A stretch of 64,000 nucleotides of DNA from Bin127 sp965221625 (GTDB taxonomy: Bacteria > Chloroflexota > Dehalococcoidia > Lucifugimonadales > Lucifugimonadaceae), in NCBI GenBank assembly GCA_965221625.1, contig OZ244903.1, positions 2,197,558 through 2,261,557 of the forward strand. The letters run 5' to 3'. Of the stretch, positions 26,724 to 36,004 are shown piece by piece. The translations under genes and the position numbers were made by a program. The notes beneath the pieces were generated by a model, which saw nothing but the letters and a program-made list of their open reading frames with translations, did not search any database and was not told where the DNA came from. Positions within the stretch are counted from its first letter, which is position 1; every line of letters begins with the position of its first letter.

Positions 26724-27779
26724 CTGAGACTCGGAAGAAAATCTGAACCGAGACCCCTCTTTCTCTCGCTCGCGTTCGTATGCGTTTCGATTGCATGCTT
26801 GCTCGCATGTTCCAATGATCTGCCGCAAGCAACCCCCACCTCGTTTGCCGTAACGAGTTCGGCCCTCTCGGTACCTGACGTCGTCGAATCGACCATTCCG
26901 TCGATCGTCCAAGTAACTGTCCGAAGCGAGGACGGGAGCGAAATCGGCACCGGAACCGGCATCGTCTTGAACGACGAAGGGTTCATCATCACCAATTGGC
27001 ACGTCATCAACGGTTCGGACGAAGTGCAGGTTACGACTTCAAACGGCACCTTGCTGCCTGCTTCGCTGTTGCGAGAAGATCAGTCTCTCGACCTCGCCGT
27101 ACTCGCCGTGGTTGGTGCAAATCTCGAACCTGCAACGTTTGGTGATTCAGATTCCTTACGCGTAGGTGAAGACGTCGTGTCGATCGGTCACGCCTTCGGT
27201 CTTGACGGCGGGCCAAGCGTAAGCAAAGGCGTCGTTAGCGGTTTGAACCGAACCGTGGCCGATCGCTCCGGCAACGTCTTCAGCAACCTCATTCAGACCG
27301 ATGCCTCAATCAACCTCGGTAGCAGTGGCGGCGCGCTGGTCAACTCATCCGGCGAAATCGTCGGCATCAACCTCGGCGGCATCGACGTCGGACAAGGTGC
27401 CAACTTCGCACTCAACATCAACAATATCCTTGACGGCGCAGATCGCCTAGTTCAACTCGGCAAACGCGAAGACCCTGGATATCTGGGTCTGGGTGGCGTC
27501 GACGTTACTCCGCATCTCGCATTCCAACACGCCCTGCCTGTAAACGCTGGATTCGGCATCCGATATGTCGATCCTCAATCACCAGCGGCCCGAGAATTCA
27601 AGGTCGACGACATCATCGTCAACATTGACGACACGCCGATCCGTGGCAAGCGAGATTTCACCGAATTCCTGCGCGTCCATCCCGACGGCACGGACGTCGT
27701 GGTTACCACAATCCGAAAGTCCGGTGATCAAGCAGTCATCATGGAAATCCCCGTCACCCTAGGCACGCGCGGAACCTGA
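26724..27779 (+). CDS. HtrA/DegP-like serine protease lipoprotein, CTG start
   Basis: A trypsin-fold protease with a C-terminal PDZ domain. Catalytic residues in this numbering: H93 (ITNWHVI), D123 (SLDLAVL), S201 (GSSGGAL). No ATG, GTG or TTG lies in frame upstream of the signal peptide. CTG at 26724 has TGGAGG (26712-26717) six bases before it and gives a proper signal: basic RLGRK, hydrophobic LFLSLAFVCVSIACLLAC with lipobox cysteine C29. A TTG at 26799 would remove the whole signal. The protein (351 residues) is expected to be anchored outside the membrane and to degrade or refold damaged envelope proteins. Confidence 0.85.
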   Translation: MRLGRKSEPRPLFLSLAFVCVSIACLLACSNDLPQATPTSFAVTSSALSVPDVVESTIPSIVQVTVRSEDGSEIGTGTGIVLNDEGFIITNWHVINGSDEVQVTTSNGTLLPASLLREDQSLDLAVLAVVGANLEPATFGDSDSLRVGEDVVSIGHAFGLDGGPSVSKGVVSGLNRTVADRSGNVFSNLIQTDASINLGSSGGALVNSSGEIVGINLGGIDVGQGANFALNINNILDGADRLVQLGKREDPGYLGLGGVDVTPHLAFQHALPVNAGFGIRYVDPQSPAAREFKVDDIIVNIDDTPIRGKRDFTEFLRVHPDGTDVVVTTIRKSGDQAVIMEIPVTLGTRGT

Positions 27780-27847
27780 TACGCGTTCCTCAACGCCTAA
27801 TCGAAGCCGTATAATCCCTCTCAAACCACCTTCTGGGAGGACGACGA

Positions 27848-28681
27848 GTGTCGACGATGGCGAGCATCGAAAATGAGTTGAGCGGGAAAGTCGCAATTGT
27901 GACCGGTGCCGGGCGGTTGCGAGGCATCGGGAGAGCCACCGCGGGCGTCCTCGCAAGGATGGGTGCCGACGTCGTAGTTACCGGTACCGGACGGGATCCA
28001 GATACCTTCCCGCCCGACGAAAAAGAAGCCGGTTGGAAAGACATCGAATCGACCGCTGAGGAAGTCCAGTCATTCGGCGTCAAGGCACTTCCCATTGTGA
28101 TGGACGTCACCAGCGCGGACGACGTCCAAAACCTTATCGACACCACCGTCAAGGAACTCGGTAGTGTCGACGTCATCATCAACAACGCTGCCGCCCCATA
28201 CGGCGAGGATCGAGTGCCGGTCATTGACGTCGAAGAACACGTCTTCAAGAAGGTCCTCGAGGTAAAGGTTGTTGGCACCTATCTCTGCTCCAAAGCCGCC
28301 GCCATCCAGATGATCGAGCAAGGCAACGGCGGGAGGATCGTAAACATTTCGTCGACCGCCGGCAAGCGTGGCACCCCGAACATGGCGGCATACAACGCCT
28401 CTAATTTCGCTGTCGACGGTTTCACGCAAGCTCTCGCCAAGGAACTTGCCCAACACGAAATCACCGCCAACTGTGTCTGCCCCGGCATGACTGAAACGGC
28501 ACGCCTCGACCCACTCGGACGCGGAGACGTTTGGTGGGACCGCGCCGCCCAAGTGCCACTCGGTCGCCCGGCCGAAGACTTCGAGGTAGCAGAGCTGATC
28601 GGCTTCCTTTGTAGCCCGCGCGCGGCTTACATTACCGGGCAGGCGATCAACATCAACGGCGGAAGCGTAACCGAACGTTGA
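27848..28681 (+). CDS. SDR-family oxidoreductase-like protein lacking the catalytic lysine
   Basis: A 277-residue Rossmann-fold protein. The cofactor motif TGAGRLRGIG (19-28) has a small insertion, INNAAAP (111-117) matches NNAG, and the serine is at 168-169. The YxxxK motif reads YNASN: Y182 is present but N186 replaces the catalytic lysine. The protein may have lost or changed activity, or use another proton relay. The end of the protein (ITGQAININGG) is typical of FabG-like members. The GTG start at 27848 has GGGAGG seven bases upstream. It converges on rpoD. Confidence 0.85.
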   Translation: MSTMASIENELSGKVAIVTGAGRLRGIGRATAGVLARMGADVVVTGTGRDPDTFPPDEKEAGWKDIESTAEEVQSFGVKALPIVMDVTSADDVQNLIDTTVKELGSVDVIINNAAAPYGEDRVPVIDVEEHVFKKVLEVKVVGTYLCSKAAAIQMIEQGNGGRIVNISSTAGKRGTPNMAAYNASNFAVDGFTQALAKELAQHEITANCVCPGMTETARLDPLGRGDVWWDRAAQVPLGRPAEDFEVAELIGFLCSPRAAYITGQAININGGSVTER

Positions 28682-28717
28682 ACGCGTAACTTTGGGCGGC
28701 CCACTCGCCGAAGGTGC

Positions 28718-30991
28718 CTACTCCAAGAAACCTTCGAGCCGCTTGCTCCTGTTCGGATGTCGCAGTTTCCGGATCGCTTTCGCTTCGATCTGACGCACGC
28801 GCTCGCGGGTTACACCGAAATATCGCCCGACCTCCTCAAGCGTCTTCGAACGACCGTCCTTCATCCCGAACCGGTGCTCTATGACCTGTCGCTCTCGCAC
28901 GTCTAGCTCATCAAGCACTCCCTGCACAATCTCCTTCATCAAACTGCTTGATGCCGCCTCAACTGGACCGTCCGAGTTGGTTTCGGGAATGAAATCGCTC
29001 AGTGTCGAGTCTTCTTCGTCCCCGATCGGAGTCTCCAATGAAACCGGTTGCAACGAGATCTTCAACGTGTCGCGCACCTTCTCCGGCGTTGTCTCCATCA
29101 ACACCGCAATCTCTTCCGGCGTCGGTTCACGACCATACTCTTGCACCAATCGTCGACTGATGCGCAGCAGCTTATTGATGGTTTCGACCATGTGGACGGG
29201 GATGCGGATCGTGCGCGCCTGATCTGCGATCGATCTCGTGATTGCTTGCCGTATCCACCACGTCGCATACGTCGAAAACTTGTATCCACGGCGGTAGTCG
29301 AACTTCTCAACCGCCCGAATCAGGCCGATGTTCCCCTCCTGAACCAGATCCAATAGGGTCATGCCGCGACCCATGTACTTCTTCGCCACAGAAACGACGA
29401 GCCTAAGATTCGCTCTGGTGATGTGCAGTTCCGACGTAGTCGCATTGCTATGTATCGTCGCAAGGTGTGCGTCCAGAAGTGGCGTGTAGTGGCGCAATTG
29501 CTTGATTCTGGGCTCTGTAAGGGAACCCGCTAGTTCCGTCAACACCGGATCGCACTCCATCGTCTCCGGCACCTCCGAGGCGATCAAGAGCGTTAGCAGG
29601 GAGAGGTTGCGAATCGTCGTTTTTGCAACGTCTTCGTCGATACCTAGCTCATGACCCAGGTATTCGAGTTTCTCGTCGCCATACGGCTCATCCAAGCACT
29701 GGCGGATGTACGGGTCGAGCAACATATCGCTGAGGCGCGTTGATACGAACCGATCAACGAGACCCAACAATCGTTCAGCGACATCTGACGAACAACCCAG
29801 TCCTTCACTCATGCGACGGATTCGGGCGTCGCGCTTGGGTACGCGCAGGACTTCGCAAATCTGTTCGTCCAATAGGGATAGTTCTGAATTGCCGTGTCTC
29901 GGTGCCAACTCCTCAACGATCGACATCGCGTCGTCGCGTCGACATCCAAACAGATTCGAAATCGAGGTCGTGCAAGTTACTCGGTATGGCGAAGCGACAA
30001 TCTCGAGAACTCTGTCTTGCAACAGAACGTTGGCGATGGAGAAGTCATCGAAAAACCCGTCAAGCCAAATCAGATCACTAGCCGTCTTCTCGTCGCAAGA
30101 CATCGCTTGCATAACAGTATCTACCTTCGCGCTGTCCTCCATCCGAAAAGCGACGGCTGCCTCCGGCGTCCCAATTTGGCGGTAGGTAGATTCGGGTAGA
30201 CGCGTCAATGTCCTAATCACTTCAACCGCATCTTCTTCGGAGCAGTTGAAGATGTCCGCTACGTACCCAAGATCAGCTTTCCGATACGGGTTGGCCATCG
30301 CGTCTGCGATTTCGCCGTATGCCGCCTTCAATCCGGAGTTGCAGTATCCGGAATAAACAACAAGCTTCTCCGCGGCCTTGGACATCCCAGAAAGTCGCTG
30401 CAGTGCCAAGATCGAGATATCCACCGCGCTCGCCAGTCGGCCGTGTTTTTCCTTGAATTCCGTCTCCACGGTTACAAGGAGCTTTCGCAACTCCAGATCT
30501 TTTGCGAGTGCCCTTTCCTGGAGTGCGGTCAGCAATCCGACCTGACCGATTTCCCGGAGGTACATCCTGACCGGGTCATCGCCGAGGTCGGCGTCGATCG
30601 CCCCGCGTTCGAGCGTGATCACCTCCGCCCGTTGTTTCGCTCCTTGCGAAGACCCGTCCCAAGAATCTAGATCCGAAATCGAAGACGACGGCGACTCCGG
30701 ATTCATGATCAGACTTGCCCGGCTGTCCACCTTGGGAAAGCCGTCAGACTCCTCTTCGTCGTCCGAGATTATGCCGAAGCGAAGCGTTCCGTCATCATCA
30801 TCGCCATCTCCCAAATCTTCATCATCGTCCTCGTCTTCGCCGCGATCAGACTCCAAACTTCCGCGTCGGGATTGGATCCCGTTGCCTTCGATTGCCGACG
30901 AATGCGACAAACTGCCGTTGGAATTCGCCGACGCACCACCGCCTGCTTCCTTGGCATTTGCCGCGACCGTCGTGTCTTGTTCGTCGTCCAT
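28718..30991 (-). CDS. rpoD: Primary RNA polymerase sigma factor with a large repeat insertion
   Basis: The 757-residue housekeeping sigma directs RNA polymerase to -35/-10 promoters. An acidic, disordered N-terminus (about 50-85) precedes region 1.2 (DPVRMYLREIGQVGLL, 139-154). The core is normal: region 2 with GNIGLIRAVEKFDYRRGYKF (553-572), YATWWIRQAI (575-584), region 3, and region 4.2 VTRERVRQIEAKAIRKLRH (727-745). Between 1.2 and 2, about residues 186-465 consist of tandem ~50-residue repeats (detailed in the repeat entry). Large insertions here are known in E. coli RpoD, but not in this repeat form. The gene follows dnaG by 12 bases, the classical operon. Confidence 0.95.
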   Translation of the reverse strand: MDDEQDTTVAANAKEAGGGASANSNGSLSHSSAIEGNGIQSRRGSLESDRGEDEDDDEDLGDGDDDDGTLRFGIISDDEEESDGFPKVDSRASLIMNPESPSSSISDLDSWDGSSQGAKQRAEVITLERGAIDADLGDDPVRMYLREIGQVGLLTALQERALAKDLELRKLLVTVETEFKEKHGRLASAVDISILALQRLSGMSKAAEKLVVYSGYCNSGLKAAYGEIADAMANPYRKADLGYVADIFNCSEEDAVEVIRTLTRLPESTYRQIGTPEAAVAFRMEDSAKVDTVMQAMSCDEKTASDLIWLDGFFDDFSIANVLLQDRVLEIVASPYRVTCTTSISNLFGCRRDDAMSIVEELAPRHGNSELSLLDEQICEVLRVPKRDARIRRMSEGLGCSSDVAERLLGLVDRFVSTRLSDMLLDPYIRQCLDEPYGDEKLEYLGHELGIDEDVAKTTIRNLSLLTLLIASEVPETMECDPVLTELAGSLTEPRIKQLRHYTPLLDAHLATIHSNATTSELHITRANLRLVVSVAKKYMGRGMTLLDLVQEGNIGLIRAVEKFDYRRGYKFSTYATWWIRQAITRSIADQARTIRIPVHMVETINKLLRISRRLVQEYGREPTPEEIAVLMETTPEKVRDTLKISLQPVSLETPIGDEEDSTLSDFIPETNSDGPVEAASSSLMKEIVQGVLDELDVRERQVIEHRFGMKDGRSKTLEEVGRYFGVTRERVRQIEAKAIRKLRHPNRSKRLEGFLE
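29597..30436 (-). repeat. rpoD: Six ~50-residue protein repeats inside the sigma factor
   Basis: Each unit holds a Pro-Tyr-Arg-like turn, about ten residues of helix, then a turn centred on a Gly/Asn-Cys pair followed by an acidic stretch and a hydrophobic helix. The aligned turn positions are residues 203, 250, 299, 350, 400 and 451 (Met, Cys, Cys, Cys, Cys, Ile), a spacing of 47-51. Examples are ANPYRKAD...IFNCSEEDA, ASPYRVTC...LFGCRRDDA and DEPYGDEK...ELGIDEDVA. The repeats have diverged beyond DNA identity, so they are old. Confidence 0.75.
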
Positions 30992-31003
30992 TCCTGAAGT
31001 TCC

Positions 31004-32929
31004 CTAACGTTGTGCGGTCGCCCGTTCTTGGACAATCTTGTAGATGTCGCGATTCAAGCCCACCGCATCGGGAAGCATGTCATCCCGCAACATGTTGTCG
31101 TTTTCCTTTGCCGTAGAAACCTCCAACCGCTTCTGCTTCACCAAATATTCCCTCAAAGTTCGGTTCGCGCAGTCGCTCGTAATCTCGATGTACGCCGCCG
31201 TGGCATCCTCGTTCGCATCGTCCGGCGACCCGTGTATCAGCGGCATCTCCCGGAGACGCTCGAACAGGGACACCGCGTCGGCATCGTGAGAAATCGCTTC
31301 CTGACAAACCTCCGCATCCCGGGTTACGAGCATTCGCTCGTACACCATGGCGCGCGTCGCGTCGGAAAAGTGATAAGGCTGCAGATCGCCCAAGTGGTCG
31401 AACGCAACATCCGACTGAGTCATACATGCCAACAACTGCAGCTCCCATGACGCACGATCACGGGACGCGAGCGTAGCACCCCCGATCATCCGAGGTTGAG
31501 GCCGCCTGCGTCCGCGACGTCTACCAGCGTTGGTGTTCGCTCGTCCAACCTCCAAGTAGCCAGAACTCGCGAGGCGGTGGCGTCGCTTCGTTCCGAGGGA
31601 GTTGATGAGGAACTCCGCGTCCACACCGAGATCCGCGCTCAACTCCTCAATGCATCTGCGTTCCTTCAATAGACGTGGCGGGAACCGCTCGAAAAACGGT
31701 TCGATCTCATTCAAAGCCAGGTCGAACCCTGAGTCACTCGAGGCGTCATTGCGGTCGAGACTGCCTCTGATTACGTAATCGAGGATCTCTTCCGCTTCGT
31801 TTATCGAAACCAACCACTCGTTGGGATCGTGTCGTATCGCTTCGTCGGGGTCTTTGGGTGCTCCATGTTCGGACACAACGGGTTTCGCCACCTTGATGCC
31901 GACCTCGCCGCAGCGCCGATCAGACACTCGGGATCGGAACTCGGTCATCGCTACTTGGAGCGCACGCAACGTCGCCGTTTGACCCGCTGCATCGGCATCA
32001 AGGCACAACACAACCGTTGACTCGAGCGCGTCGTCGGCCGGGAAAACGCCAGAAATTTCATTCAGTTGCGCACCCGTCACTGCCGTGCCCATGCACGCGA
32101 CGACGTTGCGGAAGCCTCGCTCGTGCGCCGCAATGACGTCCATGTAACCCTCAACAATGATCGCCTGCCCGGTGGTGCGGATCGCTTCTCCGGCCCAATC
32201 CAATCCGTAGAGGATTTCGGACTTGTTGAACGCCGCAGTTTCGCGGGTATTCAGGTACTTTGGTTGCGCATCACCCATCGCCCTTGCCCCAAAGCCGACG
32301 ATGCGTCCCCGTTGGTCGCGAATTGAAATGGTGATGCGATTGCTGAACATATCGCGCCATTCACCGTCGTCGGTCTTCGCCAACAATCCCGCATCCATCA
32401 CCGCGCGTGCGTCAGCACCCAACACTCGAAGGTGATCCTTCAACGCTGTCGCCCTGGATGGCGCGTATCCGATGCCTCGACGGCGAGCGGTGGATATGTC
32501 GATGCCGCGCGACGCGAGGTACGCCGACGCCTCCTTGCCCGGCTCTCCCTCAAGTTGGCGAGTGAAATACTCTGCCGCAATCTCATTGACTTCGGCCAAC
32601 TTCGAAATACGCGATGACGATTGAGACGCATCTGATCCGTCGCGGCTGTGGCGTTCGACTCCTGCCTTATCGGCCAGTTTGTTCAGTGCCTCAGTGAATT
32701 CGATACTGTCCGCCTTCATGACGAAGGAGAACATGTCGCCGCCCTCAGCACAGGCACCCCAACACCGCCAAGAATCACGCTCAACGGAGACGCTGAACGA
32801 TGGCGTTCTCTCTTCGTGGAACGGACAAAGAGCTTTGGGAGTTTTCGACGACGGTTGTTCGAGCGTCAGATAGTCACTCACGACATCGACGATGGTCAAC
32901 CTAGCCTTGACTTCGTCCACTAAGGACAT
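31004..32929 (-). CDS. dnaG: DNA primase DnaG
   Basis: DnaG makes RNA primers for the replication fork. The 641-residue protein has an N-terminal CHC2 zinc finger with C35, H38, C56 and C60; the last pair reads CWGAC (CxxxC), one residue longer than the usual CxxC. The RNA polymerase domain follows (GYAPS, FSNRITISI), with TOPRIM residues in AIIVEGYMDV and VVLCLDADAAGQ, and then a C-terminal helicase-binding region. The start has GGGAG close by. It is the first gene of the dnaG-rpoD operon, which links replication and transcription in many bacteria. Confidence 0.95.
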   Translation of the reverse strand: MSLVDEVKARLTIVDVVSDYLTLEQPSSKTPKALCPFHEERTPSFSVSVERDSWRCWGACAEGGDMFSFVMKADSIEFTEALNKLADKAGVERHSRDGSDASQSSSRISKLAEVNEIAAEYFTRQLEGEPGKEASAYLASRGIDISTARRRGIGYAPSRATALKDHLRVLGADARAVMDAGLLAKTDDGEWRDMFSNRITISIRDQRGRIVGFGARAMGDAQPKYLNTRETAAFNKSEILYGLDWAGEAIRTTGQAIIVEGYMDVIAAHERGFRNVVACMGTAVTGAQLNEISGVFPADDALESTVVLCLDADAAGQTATLRALQVAMTEFRSRVSDRRCGEVGIKVAKPVVSEHGAPKDPDEAIRHDPNEWLVSINEAEEILDYVIRGSLDRNDASSDSGFDLALNEIEPFFERFPPRLLKERRCIEELSADLGVDAEFLINSLGTKRRHRLASSGYLEVGRANTNAGRRRGRRRPQPRMIGGATLASRDRASWELQLLACMTQSDVAFDHLGDLQPYHFSDATRAMVYERMLVTRDAEVCQEAISHDADAVSLFERLREMPLIHGSPDDANEDATAAYIEITSDCANRTLREYLVKQKRLEVSTAKENDNMLRDDMLPDAVGLNRDIYKIVQERATAQR

Positions 32930-33045
32930 TTGCTCCCTCGCGGCTCCATATCAAACGTTGGCTACACCCAAACGCCGTCTTCATTCCACCCGGAAACCAA
33001 CCTCCCACCTGACTGCCCAAAGGGCAATCGGCGAGAGACGATTGA

Positions 33046-33073
33046 AGTATAAAAGACATTTCCGCGTTTGCAA
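33046..33073 (-). promoter_or_regulatory. Candidate promoter for dnaG-rpoD
   Basis: On the minus strand TTGCAA (33068-33073) and TATACT (33046-33051) are 16 bases apart; the -10 matches 5 of 6 and the -35 4 of 6. It lies about 117 bases upstream of dnaG. The 285-base gap (32930-33214) otherwise holds a short hairpin (33014-33026) and no gene. Confidence 0.4.
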
Positions 33074-33214
33074 TTCACCTCGCCGCGTAGATGTTTCGAC
33101 GTTGGTACCCTGATCGAACCTAGCAGGCAACCCATGCGTGTATGATTATTCACTAAATCGGCGACCGACGCGCCGCTGCAGAAACGCACATTCGATTGCA
33201 CTAGCAGGCACACC

Positions 33215-35005
33215 TTGACCATCGCAGAACCCATCAAGACCACCGACTGGACGCCCGATCCCGAGAAGGTCAGAGTCCTCCACGTCGATGCCGAAGAGAT
33301 CGACAACTTCGAAGCGCAAAAAGAACGATTCCGCGCTGGCGATTTCGAAGAAACGGCATTCATGCGCTTCCGACTCCGCCAAGGCGTGTACGGCCAGCGA
33401 CAACCCGACCGGCAGATGGTACGCATCAAAGCACCGTTCGGAGGATTAACTGCAGAGCAACTCGAAGTGCTCGGAGAGGTCTCGCACAAGTTCGCGCCTC
33501 TAAAGAAAGGACATCTCACAACTCGCGAAAACGTTCAATTCCATCACGTGTTGCTTGATGAGACTCCTGAGCTGATGCGCGTCATCGGAGACGTCGGGTT
33601 AACAACACGCGAAGCCTGCGGAAACACCGTCCGAAATGTCGTTGCCCACCCCACCGCAGGAGTGGCGAAGGACGAAGTGTTCGACGTCTCACCTTATGCA
33701 GCCGCATACGCCCGGTACTTCCTGAGACATCCAACCACGCAGAACATGCCGAGGAAGTCCAAGACCGCCTTCTCCGGTTCCGAGCGCGACGAAGCGATGA
33801 CGCCGTTCCACGACATGGGTTTCATAGCCCGCGAACGCGATGGCAGGCGCGGATTCAAGATCGTCGTCGGTGGCGGACTTTCCACCATGCCACAGATGGC
33901 AGAAACCCTCTCCGAGTTTGTCCCGGTAGAAGATTTCATCAAGCATGCGGAAGCTGCACTCCGCGTCTTCAACCGCCAAGACGAAGAGCGCAAGAACCTC
34001 ATGCGCGCCCGGATTAAGTTCACCATCAAGCGGCTAGGAATTGAGAAGTTCCGAGAACTGGTCGCCGAAGAACTCAAAGGTGATTGGGCAAAGAAATCGA
34101 TCGACCTGGACGCCCTGCTTTTCGTCGAAGACGAGTCGGCAGATGCTCCCGAAAAACCGGCAAACCCAGCACCGGAACCGGTAAACGATCCGATTTACGA
34201 CCAATGGAAGAAGAGCTCCGTTGAGGAGCAACGCCAAGATGGTTTCAACGTCGTTTACGTTCGCGTAGAGCGCGGCGACATCTATGCCGAACAGTGGGCA
34301 CCTTTGGCCGATATGTCTCGCCGGTACGCCGGTGGGCGGGTCCGGATCGACCAACAGCAGAATCTCGTGTTCCGTTGGGTGCGAACAGCGTCGCTATACG
34401 ACCTGTATTCCGAACTCGTGGATCTCGGCATGGCGAACCCTGGGCGCGAGACGATCCGTGACATCGTCACTTGTCCGGGCACCGATTCATGCAAACTCGG
34501 CATCACCTCCTCAATGGGGCTCAACCAAGCACTCGGCGAGAAACTTGATGAGCTGGAAGTAACCGATCCGCTCGTGTCCAAGATTCACATCAAAGCAAGC
34601 GGATGCCCGAACTCCTGCGGTCAACACCACGTCGCGAACATCGGATTCCACGGTGCCGTGATGCGAGGCGGCGGCGGGCAGGTACCCGCGTATGAGCTGT
34701 TCATAGCTGGATCTTCGACTGACGGTCCGGTTCGAGTCGGCAACCGGGTGCGCGCCCGCGTACCGGCCAAACGTGCGCCTCAGGCCCTTGAGATGATCAT
34801 CGACCATTACGTCGTAAACCGCAACGACGGCGAAGAGTTCAACGAATTCGTCGACCGGGTCGGCATCCAACCATACGAGGACATGTTCGCCCCGTGGAAG
34901 GCAGAAATCGGTCCCTTAGATCGTGAACACATCGAAACCTACATGGACTGGGGAAAGACCGTCATCTACAAGCTGGAACGCGGCGAAGGCGAGTGCGCGG
35001 TCTAA
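33215..35005 (+). CDS. Ferredoxin-type sulfite/nitrite reductase, siroheme-[4Fe-4S]
   Basis: A 596-residue single-chain assimilatory reductase with two ferredoxin-like half domains and two siroheme domains. It reduces sulfite to sulfide or nitrite to ammonia with six electrons. The first half has HLTTRENVQFHH and TVRNVVAHP; the second holds the four cluster cysteines in CPGTDSCKLG and KASGCPNSCGQHH. Sulfite versus nitrite cannot be separated by eye. The TTG start at 33215 has AGCAGG six bases upstream. A 7Fe ferredoxin gene lies 1.8 kb downstream and could be its electron donor. An acidic Pro-rich linker joins the halves (about residues 306-325). Confidence 0.92.
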   Translation: MTIAEPIKTTDWTPDPEKVRVLHVDAEEIDNFEAQKERFRAGDFEETAFMRFRLRQGVYGQRQPDRQMVRIKAPFGGLTAEQLEVLGEVSHKFAPLKKGHLTTRENVQFHHVLLDETPELMRVIGDVGLTTREACGNTVRNVVAHPTAGVAKDEVFDVSPYAAAYARYFLRHPTTQNMPRKSKTAFSGSERDEAMTPFHDMGFIARERDGRRGFKIVVGGGLSTMPQMAETLSEFVPVEDFIKHAEAALRVFNRQDEERKNLMRARIKFTIKRLGIEKFRELVAEELKGDWAKKSIDLDALLFVEDESADAPEKPANPAPEPVNDPIYDQWKKSSVEEQRQDGFNVVYVRVERGDIYAEQWAPLADMSRRYAGGRVRIDQQQNLVFRWVRTASLYDLYSELVDLGMANPGRETIRDIVTCPGTDSCKLGITSSMGLNQALGEKLDELEVTDPLVSKIHIKASGCPNSCGQHHVANIGFHGAVMRGGGGQVPAYELFIAGSSTDGPVRVGNRVRARVPAKRAPQALEMIIDHYVVNRNDGEEFNEFVDRVGIQPYEDMFAPWKAEIGPLDREHIETYMDWGKTVIYKLERGEGECAV

Positions 35006-35028
35006 ACGCGACTGCATCATCGCCCGAT

Positions 35029-35865
35029 TCAGGCAATCGCGGTGCCGAAACGAAGCCGCAACACATCGCGGCTGCGCAACACGATCCCATCGCCATCAGG
35101 GTCGCGTGAGCCGACCTCCAGCGTCGCATACCTGATTCCTAACCCGTCGTCTAGCAACGGCGACAACTCGTCAAGATCGAGTTCGCCGATGCCTATCTCC
35201 ATGTGCTCGACGCCGTCGATGGCATCGTTCAGGTGCAAGTGCTTTATTCTGTTGCCGAAAACTTCGATTGCTTGCGGCAAGCCGTCGCCGATGATGCAGT
35301 GCCCGACATCCAACGCAACCCCCAAGTGCTCGCTCCCTATCGCATCTACCAACCCCGCCAAGTCAGCGTACGACCGCAGCACATCCCCCGGGGCGTGTTT
35401 CATATTCTCTATGCAGATCGTGACGCCGCTGCGTTTGGCAGTCGGTGCGGCCGTCTCAACGAACCGACGTAAGTTGCGTTGCGCCTCACGTCGGATCAGC
35501 TCCGAAGCGTCCTCAGGCGACCTCAGCGTGGGGGCGTCTATCTTGCCGGGATGCAAAACGATTACATCACCGCCAACGCGGTGAACCAACTCGATGTTGC
35601 GCTCGAAACTCGCCAAGGTCTGGTCCCACGTGCTCGCACGATGTGAACCGGGCAATGCGTCGTGATGAAAGTGATGATTGATCACTAACCTGTCGGTTGC
35701 AGCGACGGATGCCAGATAGTCGACGTCCCCATCCGAAAGCGACTCTGCGTTGTGCTTCTTGCCGTGCAACTCCATCGCTTTGAACCCGTGTTCAAGAGCG
35801 AAATCAACCATCCTTCTCAACGGATCATCATGTCGGAGCATCGACACAATCGCCAGAGTTACCAA
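35029..35865 (-). CDS. Sugar-phosphate isomerase/epimerase-like TIM-barrel protein
   Basis: A 278-residue xylose-isomerase-like barrel of the AP endonuclease 2/IolE family. It has the family pattern of metal-binding residues: VTICIENMKH (Glu after the fifth strand), GVALDVGHC (Asp and His), IKHLHLNDA (His and Asp). It probably isomerises or epimerises a sugar or inositol derivative with a divalent metal. The start is TTG at 35865, supported by AGGAGG six bases upstream. The frame runs open to 35913 but no start there has a ribosome site. It converges on the reductase gene 23 bases away. Confidence 0.82.
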   Translation of the reverse strand: MVTLAIVSMLRHDDPLRRMVDFALEHGFKAMELHGKKHNAESLSDGDVDYLASVAATDRLVINHHFHHDALPGSHRASTWDQTLASFERNIELVHRVGGDVIVLHPGKIDAPTLRSPEDASELIRREAQRNLRRFVETAAPTAKRSGVTICIENMKHAPGDVLRSYADLAGLVDAIGSEHLGVALDVGHCIIGDGLPQAIEVFGNRIKHLHLNDAIDGVEHMEIGIGELDLDELSPLLDDGLGIRYATLEVGSRDPDGDGIVLRSRDVLRLRFGTAIA

Positions 35866-36004
35866 TGAAATCCTCCTGAGATCACTACAGATGGACGAAA
35901 CGAAACGCGGCAACGGTTAACTGCGCCATCCGGTGCCTTTCTATACTCTAAAGTCCCACTCCTCTCACACCACTCAAACCAGTCTTCAATCAGAGCGAAG
36001 CGAC

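Noticed and set aside
35933..36004. Upstream extension of HemQ from GTG
   Set aside because: The added residues are not HemQ-like and there is no ribosome site; a TATACT within it suggests it is leader DNA.
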